From Methanomassiliicoccales archaeon (lineage in GTDB: Archaea; Thermoplasmatota; Thermoplasmata; Methanomassiliicoccales; UBA472), in assembly GCA_036504055.1 (NCBI GenBank), contig DASXVU010000048.1, forward strand, positions 1 to 64,000: a DNA stretch of 64,000 bases. Direction: 5' to 3'. Positions 25,149 to 34,686 of the stretch are shown one piece after another. Within the stretch, counting starts at the first letter, position 1. Each line of letters opens with the position of its first letter. The notes beneath the pieces are model-generated. The model was not told where the DNA came from, did no database searches, and saw nothing but the letters and a program-made list of their open reading frames with translations. The translations under genes and the position numbers were made by a program.

Positions 25149-27959
25149 ATGCCACGTTTGTCCGTCTCGCAGATCGAGCTGCTGCAGCTGCACCTCATGG
25201 AGATGGAACCTTACAGGGGAGAAATGGAGGTGCCCAGGGAAGCCTGTCAGGAAGGCATCTCAAGCGAGATGGATTCCGGCCTTCATAATATCTCGCGGGC
25301 ATTGGCGACCATGGTGGCAGAAGGGTTGGTCGAAAGCCGTCTGTGCCATATTCGCGGGGCCCCCAAACGCAGGAAAGCCTATTTCTTGACCGAGAAAGGG
25401 CTCCTGAGCGCTCGGGCCCTCATCAGGGACCTTGAAACTCGTCTCGTGTCCTTCGATGACGGCACATCGGTCCGGAACGTGACCCTCGCCACCGCCATGA
25501 AGACAATTGAGGACCGGACCGGGAAGAAGCCAAATCTCACGGACCTGGTGAGAACGGCAAGGAACTCCGAAACACTGATGCTGGAATCGATCTCCAGGCC
25601 GTCAAAGAACGTGGAGGTCATGTTCTTCGGCCGTCCGGAGGTCGAGGTCTTTGAGGGACGGGAAAAGGAATTGGCAGAACTGAACGAGTTCATTCTTTCC
25701 AAGGAGACATCCTGCGCTCTGGTGGTCGGTCTCCCCGGCATCGGTAAGAGCACATTGGCCTCAAAGACGTTCGAGAGCCAGATGAAACAGAGATCAGCAT
25801 TTTGGTACACCATCCATGAGTGGGATTCGGTCCAGTCCGTAATGCGGGCCCTGATCGCGTTCTTTCAGAACATAGGGACCGAAGACCGGTTCTCCGACAG
25901 CGATCTGGAATTGGATATCGCCAGCGTCTATTCCCCCACCGTCCTGTGTCTGCGGGATAGCCATCCATTGATCTTCTTCGACGATGTCGACAAGGCCGGG
26001 CCGAACGTCACCTTGCTTCTGAGCATGTTATGCGATGCGGTTAGCGCAGCCCCTCCCTCGAAGATCGTCCTGGTATCCAGATCTGTCCCTCCCTTCCTGA
26101 TCTCCACCACCAAGATCGTACGTATCGAACTGAAGTGCATCGACGGGAAGGCATCTTCTGCACTGGCCTCCGCGTGGAACGCCAGGGACCCGATTGCCGC
26201 GGTCGAAGAGAGCGGTGGCCATCCGCTGATGCTCAGGCTTTCGTGCGAGGTCGGCATCGAATCCGCCAGGGGAAGTATCGACGACATCCTCGGTGAGCAT
26301 TTCCGGCGGGTTCTGGGTCCGCAGGAAAAGGACATGCTGGAGTTCCTTTCGGTCATCCGGCTCCCGATACCGGCGAAAGAACTGCCAGGTTTCCTTCCCG
26401 AGACGACGGCATCCCTGAAACGAAAGGGCCTGGTCCAAGAGTATGCTGAGGGGGTGGCTGTACATCAGGTCGTCCGTTCCTATTTCGCCTCGAAGACCCC
26501 GGATGAGGAAGCGGTTCGGATGCACCGGATCGCCGCCGAATATTGCAGGCGCCGCCCCGGGGAAAGATGGCGCCTGGAAGAGATATCGCAGGACATCGCT
26601 GCAAGGGATTTTGAACGGGCCGCAGGGACATTTCTGGAGAACGGTGAGCGGCTCCTGAGCTCGTATTCGGAAGAATCGATGGTGCTGCTCTCCGAGATAC
26701 CTCTCGAACGGGTGGACGCCAGTTACGGAGCTCACCTGTCGTTCCTCAAGGGCAGGTTAAGTCAGACCCTTGGAAGGCCACATGATGCCCTGGTCCATTT
26801 CGAACGCTCGCTCTCCCTGTTAGGGAAGGATCGAGAGGAGGGGGTGAGAGCGTCGGTGCTCGAGTCCTATGCCCGTTCATTGGCGGAGGTGAACCGGATC
26901 GAGGAGTCGTTGAAGACCCATCGCCAGGCCCTATCCTATTACGAAAGCGTCAACGACAAGGTCGGCCAGATAAGAGAATGGATGGGTATTGGCTCGGCAT
27001 GGAGAAAGGCCCGGGGAACGAAGGAGGCATCAGAGGCATTCACAAAGGCGCTGGGAATCGCCAGTGAACGGGGCGACATGGCCGCGGTGGCGGCAAACCT
27101 GAACAACGTGGCATTGCTCGAGTGGGAGTCCGGGGACCTGAAAAGGGCGGAGGCCGACCTCAAGGAGTCCATCTCTGTCGCCATGGCAGCGGGTGATGAT
27201 GTGGGTGAAGGCATCGGGCAGACCAACCTTGCCGATCTGTATCATGTCCAGCTTAGGGAAAGGGAATCGGAGAATCTGCGTTTGGAATCTGCCGAGACCT
27301 TCAGGAGGGCGGGGGACATCTCACGGTCGAAGAAGATCAAGGCCAGGTGGGCCCTGGATGTCTCCGGGGCGGGAAGAAGCGCCGAGGCCATCGAGGTACT
27401 GGAGGGTTCGATCGGGCCGTCAGGGAGATCGATCAGGACCGGTCGTTGCCTGGTGGCGGAAGGCATAGATGCAGGCGATCTTGCTCTCTTGCTCGCTCTG
27501 ATCGAAGCGTACAGAGGCACAGGGGAAAGGGACAGGACCGCACGTGCGATAGAATCGCTGTTCCGTCTGGCAAAGGAAATGGAAAGCAAAGACCTGGAGG
27601 CCCAAGCCTGGATGGAGGCGGCCATCACCGATGAGGCATTCGGAGACCTGGCATCAGCCCTGGGAAAGCTCAACAAGGCCGGGAACGCCCTCAGGGAATT
27701 GGGCAACAGTGAAGGCCTTGGAGCGGTCTACCTCAGATCGGGGATGGTCCGCCTGCAGTTGGGAGAGAGAAGCGAGGCACTGATCGACCTCCGAGAAGCG
27801 GTCAGGCACGCCGAGCGTTCAGGCAACGCGGGTGCATTGGCGGCTGCTCTGGACGAGCTCGGAGAGGCGCTCGGTTCGGTGTCACCAGAAGGCAGGGGAT
27901 GCCTGGAAAGGGCAAGACAGCTCCGGAAGGATGGCAGGGCTCAGGCATACGATCGGTAA
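25149..27959 (+). CDS. STAND-type regulator: winged helix - NTPase - TPR repeats
   Basis: A 936-residue cytoplasmic signal-transduction ATPase. Residues about 8-95 form a winged helix (GLHNISRALATMVAEGLVES, then a YFLTEKG wing). Residues about 165-420 are an AP-ATPase/NB-ARC-like NTPase with P loop GLPGIGKST (194-202) and Walker B LIFFDDVD near 275. Residues about 470-930 contain roughly ten tetratricopeptide repeats (for example DALVHFERSLSLLG, SGDLKRAEADLKESISVA). Such MalT/AfsR-like proteins bind an inducer, oligomerise and control transcription. ATG 25149, preceded by GAGG, begins the winged helix and was chosen over ATG 25080. A role in controlling the divergent surface protein is inferred. 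Confidence 0.85.
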   Translation: MPRLSVSQIELLQLHLMEMEPYRGEMEVPREACQEGISSEMDSGLHNISRALATMVAEGLVESRLCHIRGAPKRRKAYFLTEKGLLSARALIRDLETRLVSFDDGTSVRNVTLATAMKTIEDRTGKKPNLTDLVRTARNSETLMLESISRPSKNVEVMFFGRPEVEVFEGREKELAELNEFILSKETSCALVVGLPGIGKSTLASKTFESQMKQRSAFWYTIHEWDSVQSVMRALIAFFQNIGTEDRFSDSDLELDIASVYSPTVLCLRDSHPLIFFDDVDKAGPNVTLLLSMLCDAVSAAPPSKIVLVSRSVPPFLISTTKIVRIELKCIDGKASSALASAWNARDPIAAVEESGGHPLMLRLSCEVGIESARGSIDDILGEHFRRVLGPQEKDMLEFLSVIRLPIPAKELPGFLPETTASLKRKGLVQEYAEGVAVHQVVRSYFASKTPDEEAVRMHRIAAEYCRRRPGERWRLEEISQDIAARDFERAAGTFLENGERLLSSYSEESMVLLSEIPLERVDASYGAHLSFLKGRLSQTLGRPHDALVHFERSLSLLGKDREEGVRASVLESYARSLAEVNRIEESLKTHRQALSYYESVNDKVGQIREWMGIGSAWRKARGTKEASEAFTKALGIASERGDMAAVAANLNNVALLEWESGDLKRAEADLKESISVAMAAGDDVGEGIGQTNLADLYHVQLRERESENLRLESAETFRRAGDISRSKKIKARWALDVSGAGRSAEAIEVLEGSIGPSGRSIRTGRCLVAEGIDAGDLALLLALIEAYRGTGERDRTARAIESLFRLAKEMESKDLEAQAWMEAAITDEAFGDLASALGKLNKAGNALRELGNSEGLGAVYLRSGMVRLQLGERSEALIDLREAVRHAERSGNAGALAAALDELGEALGSVSPEGRGCLERARQLRKDGRAQAYDR

Positions 27960-27973
27960 GGATCCTGTTTCGA

Positions 27974-28702
27974 TCATTCCTTGACCGTAGAGGCCCTCCT
28001 GCTGTTCCATACGTAAAGACCGAAAACGGCCACAATGGCGGCGTTCGCTATCAGGCCCACCAGCAGATAAGCATACCCCGTGGCCCCGCTGGCGATGCTG
28101 AACACCGGAGTGATCAGCCCAACGGACGCCCCTATCAGGGCGGCGGCACCGGCCGACATGGCGACCAGAATGAGGATGAAGAAGAAATTGCCCCTGATGG
28201 CATTGTTCAGGTCATCCTCCGACGCCCCTCTTCCTGCCAGTGCCTTCCTGACCCAGACCAGGTGAAGGTGGGAACGGAAAAGCAGGCTGGCGCAGAGCAG
28301 GACCACTCCATTCATGAAAATGTAGATCTGGGGCAGGTCGTTGGAGAAAAGACTGAAATTGCCCGGCATCCCCATCAGATACATCCAGTCGATCTTCGAA
28401 TAGAACAGGATCGCTGGTATGAGCATCGTCCATCCGGACCTCAGGGTGGATCTGAGCCTCTTCTCGCTGAAGACCCCGATCAGGACCACGAAGAACATCA
28501 GGCCTACCAGGATCAGGTCGGTGTTGAATCCGACGCCCAGCGCCCGGAAGAAGGTCGAGGCGGCGGATCTGATGTAGACATAGAATCCATAGTTCATCAG
28601 AGTGATGACGCTCATGACAAAGGCCAGTAGAACCACCAAGGTGGTCACCGCCCTGGGCAGCGGATCGGGGCGGTCCTTGGATGAGTGGTCCGCCATATTC
28701 AT
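27974..28702 (-). CDS. Membrane protein at the end of the MoxR/DUF58 cluster
   Basis: A 242-residue integral membrane protein with about five or six hydrophobic helices (first near 17-37, then 60-80, 88-105, 124-142, 168-190 and 203-226). No known family was recognised. Its start overlaps the DUF58 gene stop by 4 bp, making it the last gene of a long translationally coupled operon. It is convergent with the STAND regulator gene, 14 bp apart. It probably forms part of the membrane assembly served by the MoxR ATPase, but this is context only. Confidence 0.65.
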   Translation of the reverse strand: MNMADHSSKDRPDPLPRAVTTLVVLLAFVMSVITLMNYGFYVYIRSAASTFFRALGVGFNTDLILVGLMFFVVLIGVFSEKRLRSTLRSGWTMLIPAILFYSKIDWMYLMGMPGNFSLFSNDLPQIYIFMNGVVLLCASLLFRSHLHLVWVRKALAGRGASEDDLNNAIRGNFFFILILVAMSAGAAALIGASVGLITPVFSIASGATGYAYLLVGLIANAAIVAVFGLYVWNSRRASTVKE

Positions 28703-29997
28703 TTCCTCCTCAGGCCTTTGAGCATGAGATCGTTCAGGCTCTGCCTCCGCGGATTCCAGGGAACCACTCTGATGCCCGGTCCAGCCAGCGACCTGATGGA
28801 AGCGAGCGACAGCAGATCGGTCGCCAAGGCCGCTGCCTCCTCCTCCAGGTTCGTCGGTATCAGGCTGTTGCCATCGACATGCAGGACCAGCACTTTTGAT
28901 CTGGGTCCGGAGGACATGCGCATCTCACGGATGCCGGCCCGCATCTCCTCCACGTTCTCCTGCCTGACCATGGTGATGACTATGAACAAAGGGCTGGACC
29001 CGACCAGGTGCCCGCGGCATGACCGCACGTCCTCCTTCAGCCTCCCCCTCAGCCTGGTCATTTCCAAGCCAAGCAACAGCTTGGAGACCATTGCTCTCTG
29101 TCTCCTCCCTACATCAGGCAATATCTGTCGGCCCGAGTTGAAGACCTTAAGCCCGACCCGGCAGTTCCTTGCCAGATAGAATTGGGACAGACCGTTCGCC
29201 GCCTTGATCCCGTGCTCGAACGCGTTCTCCACGCTGGAACCCACGGACATCAGTTCCGAGGCGTCCAGGAATATCCATACCACCTGCTGGCCCTCTTTTT
29301 CGTACTCATTGACCAGAGGGTTGCTGATCTCCAGGTCGGCACTTCTCACGCTGGCCTTCCAATTGATATGCCGGAACGGGTCTCCGTTGCGGTATTCGCG
29401 GATCTCCTTGAAATCGGTGGTGGTGGACCCCAATTTGCTGGCTGCCCCTAATGGCATAGGTATCCGGGACAGCAGCCTCGGGTCCCTCATCTTCCTCATG
29501 TCCATCGGCCTCTGTTGGACCAGCAGTTCGACCGGATCCAGTCCGGGAACGATCTGGTTCTCCTGTAACCCGGCCAGGTCGATGGATTCGATCTTCGAGT
29601 TGCCGATGGTGTACACGCCTCGTCTGGTGCATTCCACGCTGTACTCCGTCCTCACCTGGAGCGGTGCCCCCGATTTCCAGAACACCCGGAAGTTGTTGCC
29701 CTCCGCCAGTCGGAAATGGTCTGGCAACGAATCCCCCACCGTCACTATCCCGAGGCCATCCCGGATGGACAGGTCGGAGATGACCTTCATGTTCTCGTTG
29801 ACATACGCATTCAACCGAGGTGCAGGGCGGGACATGCTCATCTCGGTCGGAGATTGGTAGAGCATGGAGAGGACCACGAACAGCATCGGCAGGAGCGATA
29901 GCAGCACTATCAGCACGTTCCCCAGGAATATCCCGAACACCAGCAGTAGGGCGAAGGTCTTGAACTCGATCGAGACCCGGGGCAGCATGTGCTTCAC
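28699..29997 (-). CDS. DUF58-domain protein with N-terminal membrane anchors
   Basis: A 432-residue protein. Two hydrophobic helices occur near 9-30 and 32-48, followed by a beta-rich cytoplasmic or extracellular section and a DUF58 core containing EIREYRNGDPFRHINWKAS near 208-226, the hallmark of the family. The later VVWIFLDASELM segment gives a von Willebrand A-like DxS start of a MIDAS-type fold. DUF58 proteins are almost always partners of MoxR ATPases. Start overlaps the MoxR gene by 4 bp. Role of the pair is likely chaperone-like assembly or metal insertion for membrane or surface proteins. Confidence 0.88.
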   Translation of the reverse strand: MKHMLPRVSIEFKTFALLLVFGIFLGNVLIVLLSLLPMLFVVLSMLYQSPTEMSMSRPAPRLNAYVNENMKVISDLSIRDGLGIVTVGDSLPDHFRLAEGNNFRVFWKSGAPLQVRTEYSVECTRRGVYTIGNSKIESIDLAGLQENQIVPGLDPVELLVQQRPMDMRKMRDPRLLSRIPMPLGAASKLGSTTTDFKEIREYRNGDPFRHINWKASVRSADLEISNPLVNEYEKEGQQVVWIFLDASELMSVGSSVENAFEHGIKAANGLSQFYLARNCRVGLKVFNSGRQILPDVGRRQRAMVSKLLLGLEMTRLRGRLKEDVRSCRGHLVGSSPLFIVITMVRQENVEEMRAGIREMRMSSGPRSKVLVLHVDGNSLIPTNLEEEAAALATDLLSLASIRSLAGPGIRVVPWNPRRQSLNDLMLKGLRRK

Positions 29998-30968
29998 TTC
30001 CGGCCGAAGTCCTTAGGGGCCGGGGTCCGGGTCACAATGGCATCGACCACCGATTGCGGTGTGACCCGGTTGTCGATCTCGTATTCCATCTTCATGATGA
30101 TACGGTGGCACAAAGCGTCGCGGACGAAGAGCTTCACATCGTCCGGCGTGACAAAATCCCGACCCATCATCGCTGCATGGGCCCGGGAGACCTTCAAAAG
30201 CGAAAGGGAACCGCGGGGAGATGCCCCCACCTCTACCGCCTCGTGCTCCCTGGTGCTCCGTACCAAGGTGCTCACATAGTCCAGGACCTGGTCGTCCACA
30301 TAGATGCCCTTCTCGACCAGTTCCTGCATCTCCACGAACTTGGACTGGTCCATGGCCGCCACCAGGCGGTCCACGGGGTCGTCCGCCTGCCACCGGATCC
30401 GCCTACGCATGATCTCGCTCTCCAACTGGACGGTCTTCACATAGCCAGTGGCCATCTTGAGCAGGAACCTGTCCATCTGGGCCTCAGGCAAGGGGAATGT
30501 CCCCTCCTGTTCGATAGGGTTCTGAGTGGCTATGACGAAGAATGGTTTGGTGAGCTGGTGGGTCGTGCCCTCGATGGTCACCTGCCGCTCCTCCATGGCC
30601 TCCAGGAGTGCAGACTGGGTCTTCGGAGGGGAACGGTTGATCTCGTCCGCCAGAAGTATGTTGGTGAACACCGGTCCCTTTTCCAGCACGAACTCGGAGG
30701 TCCTGGGCCTCCATATTCGCGTGCCCAGGATGTCCATGGGCATCAGGTCCGGGGTGAATTGGACCCGTCCCCAATTGCACCCGGTGACCTTGGCGAACAC
30801 CTTGGCCAACAAGGTCTTCCCCAGCCCAGGCATGTCCTCGAAGAGCACATGCCCGTTGGCCAGCGCCGCGCACAGAAGCTTCCTGAGGATGAGCTCGTCC
30901 CCCACGAACACTCCGCCAGTCGAATCGATTATGTTCCGAGAATGCTGTCTGAATTCCTGAATGTCCAT
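29994..30968 (-). CDS. MoxR-family AAA+ ATPase
   Basis: A 324-residue AAA+ ATPase of the MoxR group, thought to act as a chaperone for multi-protein complex assembly. The P loop is DMPGLGKT (45-52), Walker B is LLADEINRSPPK, and sensor 1 ATQNPIEQEGT and the arginine-bearing QMDRFL follow as expected. Length matches the family. Only 1 bp separates it from the upstream membrane protein gene and it overlaps the DUF58 gene by 4 bp. Its client in this cluster is probably the large surface protein or the polytopic protein. Confidence 0.93.
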   Translation of the reverse strand: MDIQEFRQHSRNIIDSTGGVFVGDELILRKLLCAALANGHVLFEDMPGLGKTLLAKVFAKVTGCNWGRVQFTPDLMPMDILGTRIWRPRTSEFVLEKGPVFTNILLADEINRSPPKTQSALLEAMEERQVTIEGTTHQLTKPFFVIATQNPIEQEGTFPLPEAQMDRFLLKMATGYVKTVQLESEIMRRRIRWQADDPVDRLVAAMDQSKFVEMQELVEKGIYVDDQVLDYVSTLVRSTREHEAVEVGASPRGSLSLLKVSRAHAAMMGRDFVTPDDVKLFVRDALCHRIIMKMEYEIDNRVTPQSVVDAIVTRTPAPKDFGRK

Positions 30969-30969
30969 T

Positions 30970-32139
30970 CTATCCCTCTACGATCCCAGCTGGTTTGGTG
31001 CGTTCGGACATCAGATAGCCAGCCCCCAGCACCTGCGCCGTCTGGTCCAGCGCATCGAACGCTATCCTGGTCCTCTCGTCCTTGGTCACGGCCTCCTCGT
31101 TTCCCAAGGCCCACCTGAAGGTGAACTTCTGTTCTTTGACCGTGTAACGGACCACTCCGCCAATGACCCTCTCGATCCGATCGGGGTCGGCATGACCCTG
31201 GACCAGTACCGTAGTCAGCAGGACCACCAAGGGTTCCTTCCGGCCCTCGAGGACGAACCGGTCCACTACGCTCTGGGCATATCCGGTGTCTCCCCGGTCC
31301 TGATATATTGATTGGACCAGCCGGCGCGTGTCGCAGAATTCCTGCTGAACCTCGCTGGAACGGAAGAACGACATGACCTTGAAGACCACCGCGATGACCA
31401 CTATGGCGACCACGATCCACTCCCCCAGCAGGGTCTGGTCCGGAGCCGTTTTCGATATGGCATCCCTGAGCTTCAGAACGTAGACGAACAACAGCATCAG
31501 GACGACGGTGACAATTATCATGTTCGAGGGACTGTGGAAGAAGCGTCCGATCGCCCTTACGAATGGGTTGCTGTGCTCATGAAGGATCCCGAGCAGTGAA
31601 AGCAATCCCACCATCATGGCCACCATGAGGGGCACTCCCCGCAGCAGGTCCACCGTCGACGTCATCGTCACTCCCAATTCCAAGGTCAGGCCCAACATCA
31701 CGATGACCGCCGCTCTGCCTATGAGCCAATAATGGTCGGAATAGGCCTTGACGATGTATGCGACCATTGCCAGGAAGCCGGTAAGAATGAGAAGCAGCCC
31801 GGATTCCGTAGCGCCCTTGGGCGAGTTGGGGAAGAAGATCAGGAGCAGACCGATCAAGAGCGCCAAGGTCAGCATTTGGATACCGTTGCGAAGAGAATCC
31901 GCCATCTTTCCCCTGTTCAGAGCTCCGATCAAGCCCGATGCCAGATAGCAGGCCGACATGGCACATATTGCGGGGAACACGAACCATAGGTTGATCCTGC
32001 CCCCCTGGGGGCTCAGCACCATCAGCACTCCTGCGGACATGATGACGATCGCTAGGGCGATTATGGATGTCAGAGCGATCTTCCTTCTGGCCGACACCTT
32101 CCCATCCCTGTCCCCGGGTGCCTTGTTCGAAAATTTCAT
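30970..32139 (-). CDS. Polytopic membrane protein in the MoxR/DUF58 cluster
   Basis: A 389-residue protein with about eight or nine hydrophobic helices in residues 20-270 and a soluble C-terminal domain of some 120 residues rich in charged helices (QQEFCDTRRLVQSIYQDRG, RIERVIGGVVRYTVKEQK). No established family could be named. It lies between the surface protein gene (4-bp gap) and moxR (1-bp gap), so it is co-expressed with both. By analogy with other MoxR-DUF58 loci it would be a structural membrane component; function is unknown. Confidence 0.65.
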   Translation of the reverse strand: MKFSNKAPGDRDGKVSARRKIALTSIIALAIVIMSAGVLMVLSPQGGRINLWFVFPAICAMSACYLASGLIGALNRGKMADSLRNGIQMLTLALLIGLLLIFFPNSPKGATESGLLLILTGFLAMVAYIVKAYSDHYWLIGRAAVIVMLGLTLELGVTMTSTVDLLRGVPLMVAMMVGLLSLLGILHEHSNPFVRAIGRFFHSPSNMIIVTVVLMLLFVYVLKLRDAISKTAPDQTLLGEWIVVAIVVIAVVFKVMSFFRSSEVQQEFCDTRRLVQSIYQDRGDTGYAQSVVDRFVLEGRKEPLVVLLTTVLVQGHADPDRIERVIGGVVRYTVKEQKFTFRWALGNEEAVTKDERTRIAFDALDQTAQVLGAGYLMSERTKPAGIVEG

Positions 32140-32143
32140 GGGT

Positions 32144-34495
32144 TCAGCTCACCTGATTCGCGGCCCGGTACATGCTCTCATACTCCGGCCGGCCTACCGG
32201 CCTTTGACTGAACTCTGCTATCTCGAAAAGGGAGATCACCACGTCCAGCTGTCCATGTCGGGAAAGGTCCAGTTTAGGTTCCATTATCGACTGCAGCTCC
32301 CTGGGGGCCATCGAATCGGTGACGTTCGTGTCGCCGGCCTTCCATGAGTCGAAAGCCTCTCGGTAGAGCCTGACCGTTTCCTCACGGTAGTCGACCGTCT
32401 GGACCAGGACCGTGGTGGTTCCCAGCGGACCCGACACAGAAAGAAGATGGTCTCCCTTCGGAAGAGTTATGGTGAATTCCCCAGAACCGGATTCCAGGTT
32501 CATCTTGGAGCCGTTCCCGTCTATATCCATGTGCAGTTCCCCAGTCCCGCCCGACACCTGAAACCGCATGGGGTCGTTCTCCCCCCATACGGGGGGCAGG
32601 TCCTCAGCGATCTGGGGGAATTTAAGTTGATATGGAGAGGTCGGCAACCGGGACACGCTGGCGGCCGCAGTCGGAAACAGTCCCCGGGCGGTATGCCCGA
32701 TCCTTTTGCTGCGGAATAGCATGAATATGACAAGAGTCAGGACAGCTAACGACCCCAGCACGGCAACGATGATCCAATCCGTGGGGGAACCCCATCCCGG
32801 TGGCGAGTAATGGATCACGGCCGACGATGGCTGGTAGATCGAGTTGCCTGTGAAGTTGACCACATAGTCGTCCTCGCCCACCAGCGAGAACTCCGAGCCT
32901 ACCTTGCTGAGCCCGTTATCGATATTGGTCTTGTCCGAGCGCTGCAGTAGAATGGGCATTGAAAGCATCGCCTGGTTATGATCGTTCAGCAGGGTTGCGT
33001 TGACCTGGTTTCCTTCCAATGTCACCTTCATGGTGGTCATCGACTTCACGTTTAGGTCGATCTCGCAGCGCTTTATGCTGGGAAGGTCGAACACCATTTT
33101 ACTCGGGCCGAGAGCGTGATCACCGAATACCGGAACGATCACATCGACGCGCCCCATCCGATCCGTCACAAAAGCCCCGACGCTGTTGTCCTCGAAGTAG
33201 ACCAGCACGGAATGGAGCGCAACCGGAAGTTCCGAGGCGTGGACCAGAACGAAGAGATGATTGTCATATCCTCTTACCAGATATTGTGGCGCGATCTCCA
33301 CCGAGATGTCAAGCACGGTCACGGTCTTGTTCACGATGGTCCCATAGAGGGTGCTGTTCCCTCCATAGATGACCTGGAGACTGTAGACACCCGGCATTGT
33401 CCACCTGAGGTTGAAGTGCCCCGTTCCCTCCGAGTCCGTCTGGTTATAGGAATTGAGCTCCTTCAGATACAGGGTGGCATGTTGGACCGGCTTCGAGGAT
33501 GCGTTCTCCAGGAGAGTGAAATTGAATTCATACGTGACTCCCATGATCACTCGGTCAGGGGAATCGGTGATGAGTTTGGTGTCATCCGTAACCTTGACCG
33601 CTGGGTCGCTCTCGGACGGCTTGTAGGTACTGTCCCCCAAGGACCTGGCGATCAGCTGGTAGTTGCCCAGTTGAAGTTCGTCGGGGATTAGGCAGTTGGC
33701 GGTGAATATTCCGCTGCTCACCTGGCCTGCACCGATGAAGTACCGTTCCGTGGTGGTCTTGCTCACGGCCACGAAGACCATGACGGAGACTCCGGAAACA
33801 GGCCTCAATAAAGTAGTGGTCACCGTGCCCTTGACCAGGAACCCCACCCCCTTCTTTATAAGGAATTGGCCAGAGGGGGAGGTGATGTCGGTTATCGTGT
33901 CGATGGCCGGGCTCTGGTCCGGCCTCGAGGTGGCGTTCAGGTCGATGCCGTCCTGCTGCCCACCGTCCACCTTTATCGTCCGGTTCTCACCGCCGATGAC
34001 GTTCGTGTTCGTTCCGGGGAATGTGCTGACGTTGTATTTGCCGGGGTCTACCTCGGTGAAATTGTAGTTACCGGAAGCGTCGGTCTGTGTGGTCCCTACC
34101 AGGGTGCCGTTCCCATCATACAGCTGGACCCCCACATCGGCCCGCCCTTCGCCTGGATCCACCAGTCCGTTCCCGTCCTTGTCATCGAAGACCGTACCGC
34201 TGACGTTCCCACCATTCAACGTGATATTTTGATCGGTGCCGTTGGGAATAGCCGGTATATCGAAAACCGGCGGTATCGTGGTGTTGTTCAGGTCCGGAAG
34301 GTCGGGGATCTGACCAGGATCAGTGACGTTGATGTCTGGAATGATATCGGTGGGGATCTCGCGATCTCCATCCTGGGTGTTGAGATTCTTGGTCAAAATG
34401 GGGGATGTGGCGATCTGGTTGAAAGCGCTGCCAAGGGCCGCCACCAACACTATCGCTGCAATGATGACGATGATGGCCCTATAGAGTGGTTTCAT
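32144..34495 (-). CDS. Large surface protein with SdrD-like and Ig-like domains and cytoplasmic DUF4129-like tail
   Basis: A 783-residue protein. One N-terminal helix (about 6-28) is followed by a P/N/D-rich stretch, an SdrD/Cna-B-like domain (about 98-185; GTVFDDKDGNGLVDPGEG and DASGNYNFTEVDPGKYNV), and several Ig-like beta domains up to residue 580. A transmembrane helix (about 585-608) precedes a 170-residue cytoplasmic part whose end, FEIAEFSQRPVGRPEYES, resembles DUF4129 domains. DUF4129 is a regular companion of MoxR and DUF58. The DKDGNGLVDPGEG loop is likely to bind calcium. It may sense or bind something outside and signal inward; that is inference. Confidence 0.7.
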   Translation of the reverse strand: MKPLYRAIIVIIAAIVLVAALGSAFNQIATSPILTKNLNTQDGDREIPTDIIPDINVTDPGQIPDLPDLNNTTIPPVFDIPAIPNGTDQNITLNGGNVSGTVFDDKDGNGLVDPGEGRADVGVQLYDGNGTLVGTTQTDASGNYNFTEVDPGKYNVSTFPGTNTNVIGGENRTIKVDGGQQDGIDLNATSRPDQSPAIDTITDITSPSGQFLIKKGVGFLVKGTVTTTLLRPVSGVSVMVFVAVSKTTTERYFIGAGQVSSGIFTANCLIPDELQLGNYQLIARSLGDSTYKPSESDPAVKVTDDTKLITDSPDRVIMGVTYEFNFTLLENASSKPVQHATLYLKELNSYNQTDSEGTGHFNLRWTMPGVYSLQVIYGGNSTLYGTIVNKTVTVLDISVEIAPQYLVRGYDNHLFVLVHASELPVALHSVLVYFEDNSVGAFVTDRMGRVDVIVPVFGDHALGPSKMVFDLPSIKRCEIDLNVKSMTTMKVTLEGNQVNATLLNDHNQAMLSMPILLQRSDKTNIDNGLSKVGSEFSLVGEDDYVVNFTGNSIYQPSSAVIHYSPPGWGSPTDWIIVAVLGSLAVLTLVIFMLFRSKRIGHTARGLFPTAAASVSRLPTSPYQLKFPQIAEDLPPVWGENDPMRFQVSGGTGELHMDIDGNGSKMNLESGSGEFTITLPKGDHLLSVSGPLGTTTVLVQTVDYREETVRLYREAFDSWKAGDTNVTDSMAPRELQSIMEPKLDLSRHGQLDVVISLFEIAEFSQRPVGRPEYESMYRAANQVS

Positions 34496-34686
34496 CGAGG
34501 ATCTCTCCCGACCTCAGTTCTGTCTTCTTCGTCATAGAACAGAGCAGGTAGAATAATCAATCTTTTCTCGGGATTCTTCGCATGCTCGCTTCCCAGCATC
34601 CTCACGAAGAATCGTCACGTTCACGATCATCTACGAATGGTGCATTCAGGACCGCTATAGCCTTACGGGCCATGAGGATCTCGGGA

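Noticed and set aside
30054-31118. 354-codon plus-strand open frame opposite moxR
   Set aside because: Antisense shadow of a well-supported AAA+ ATPase gene; no motif.
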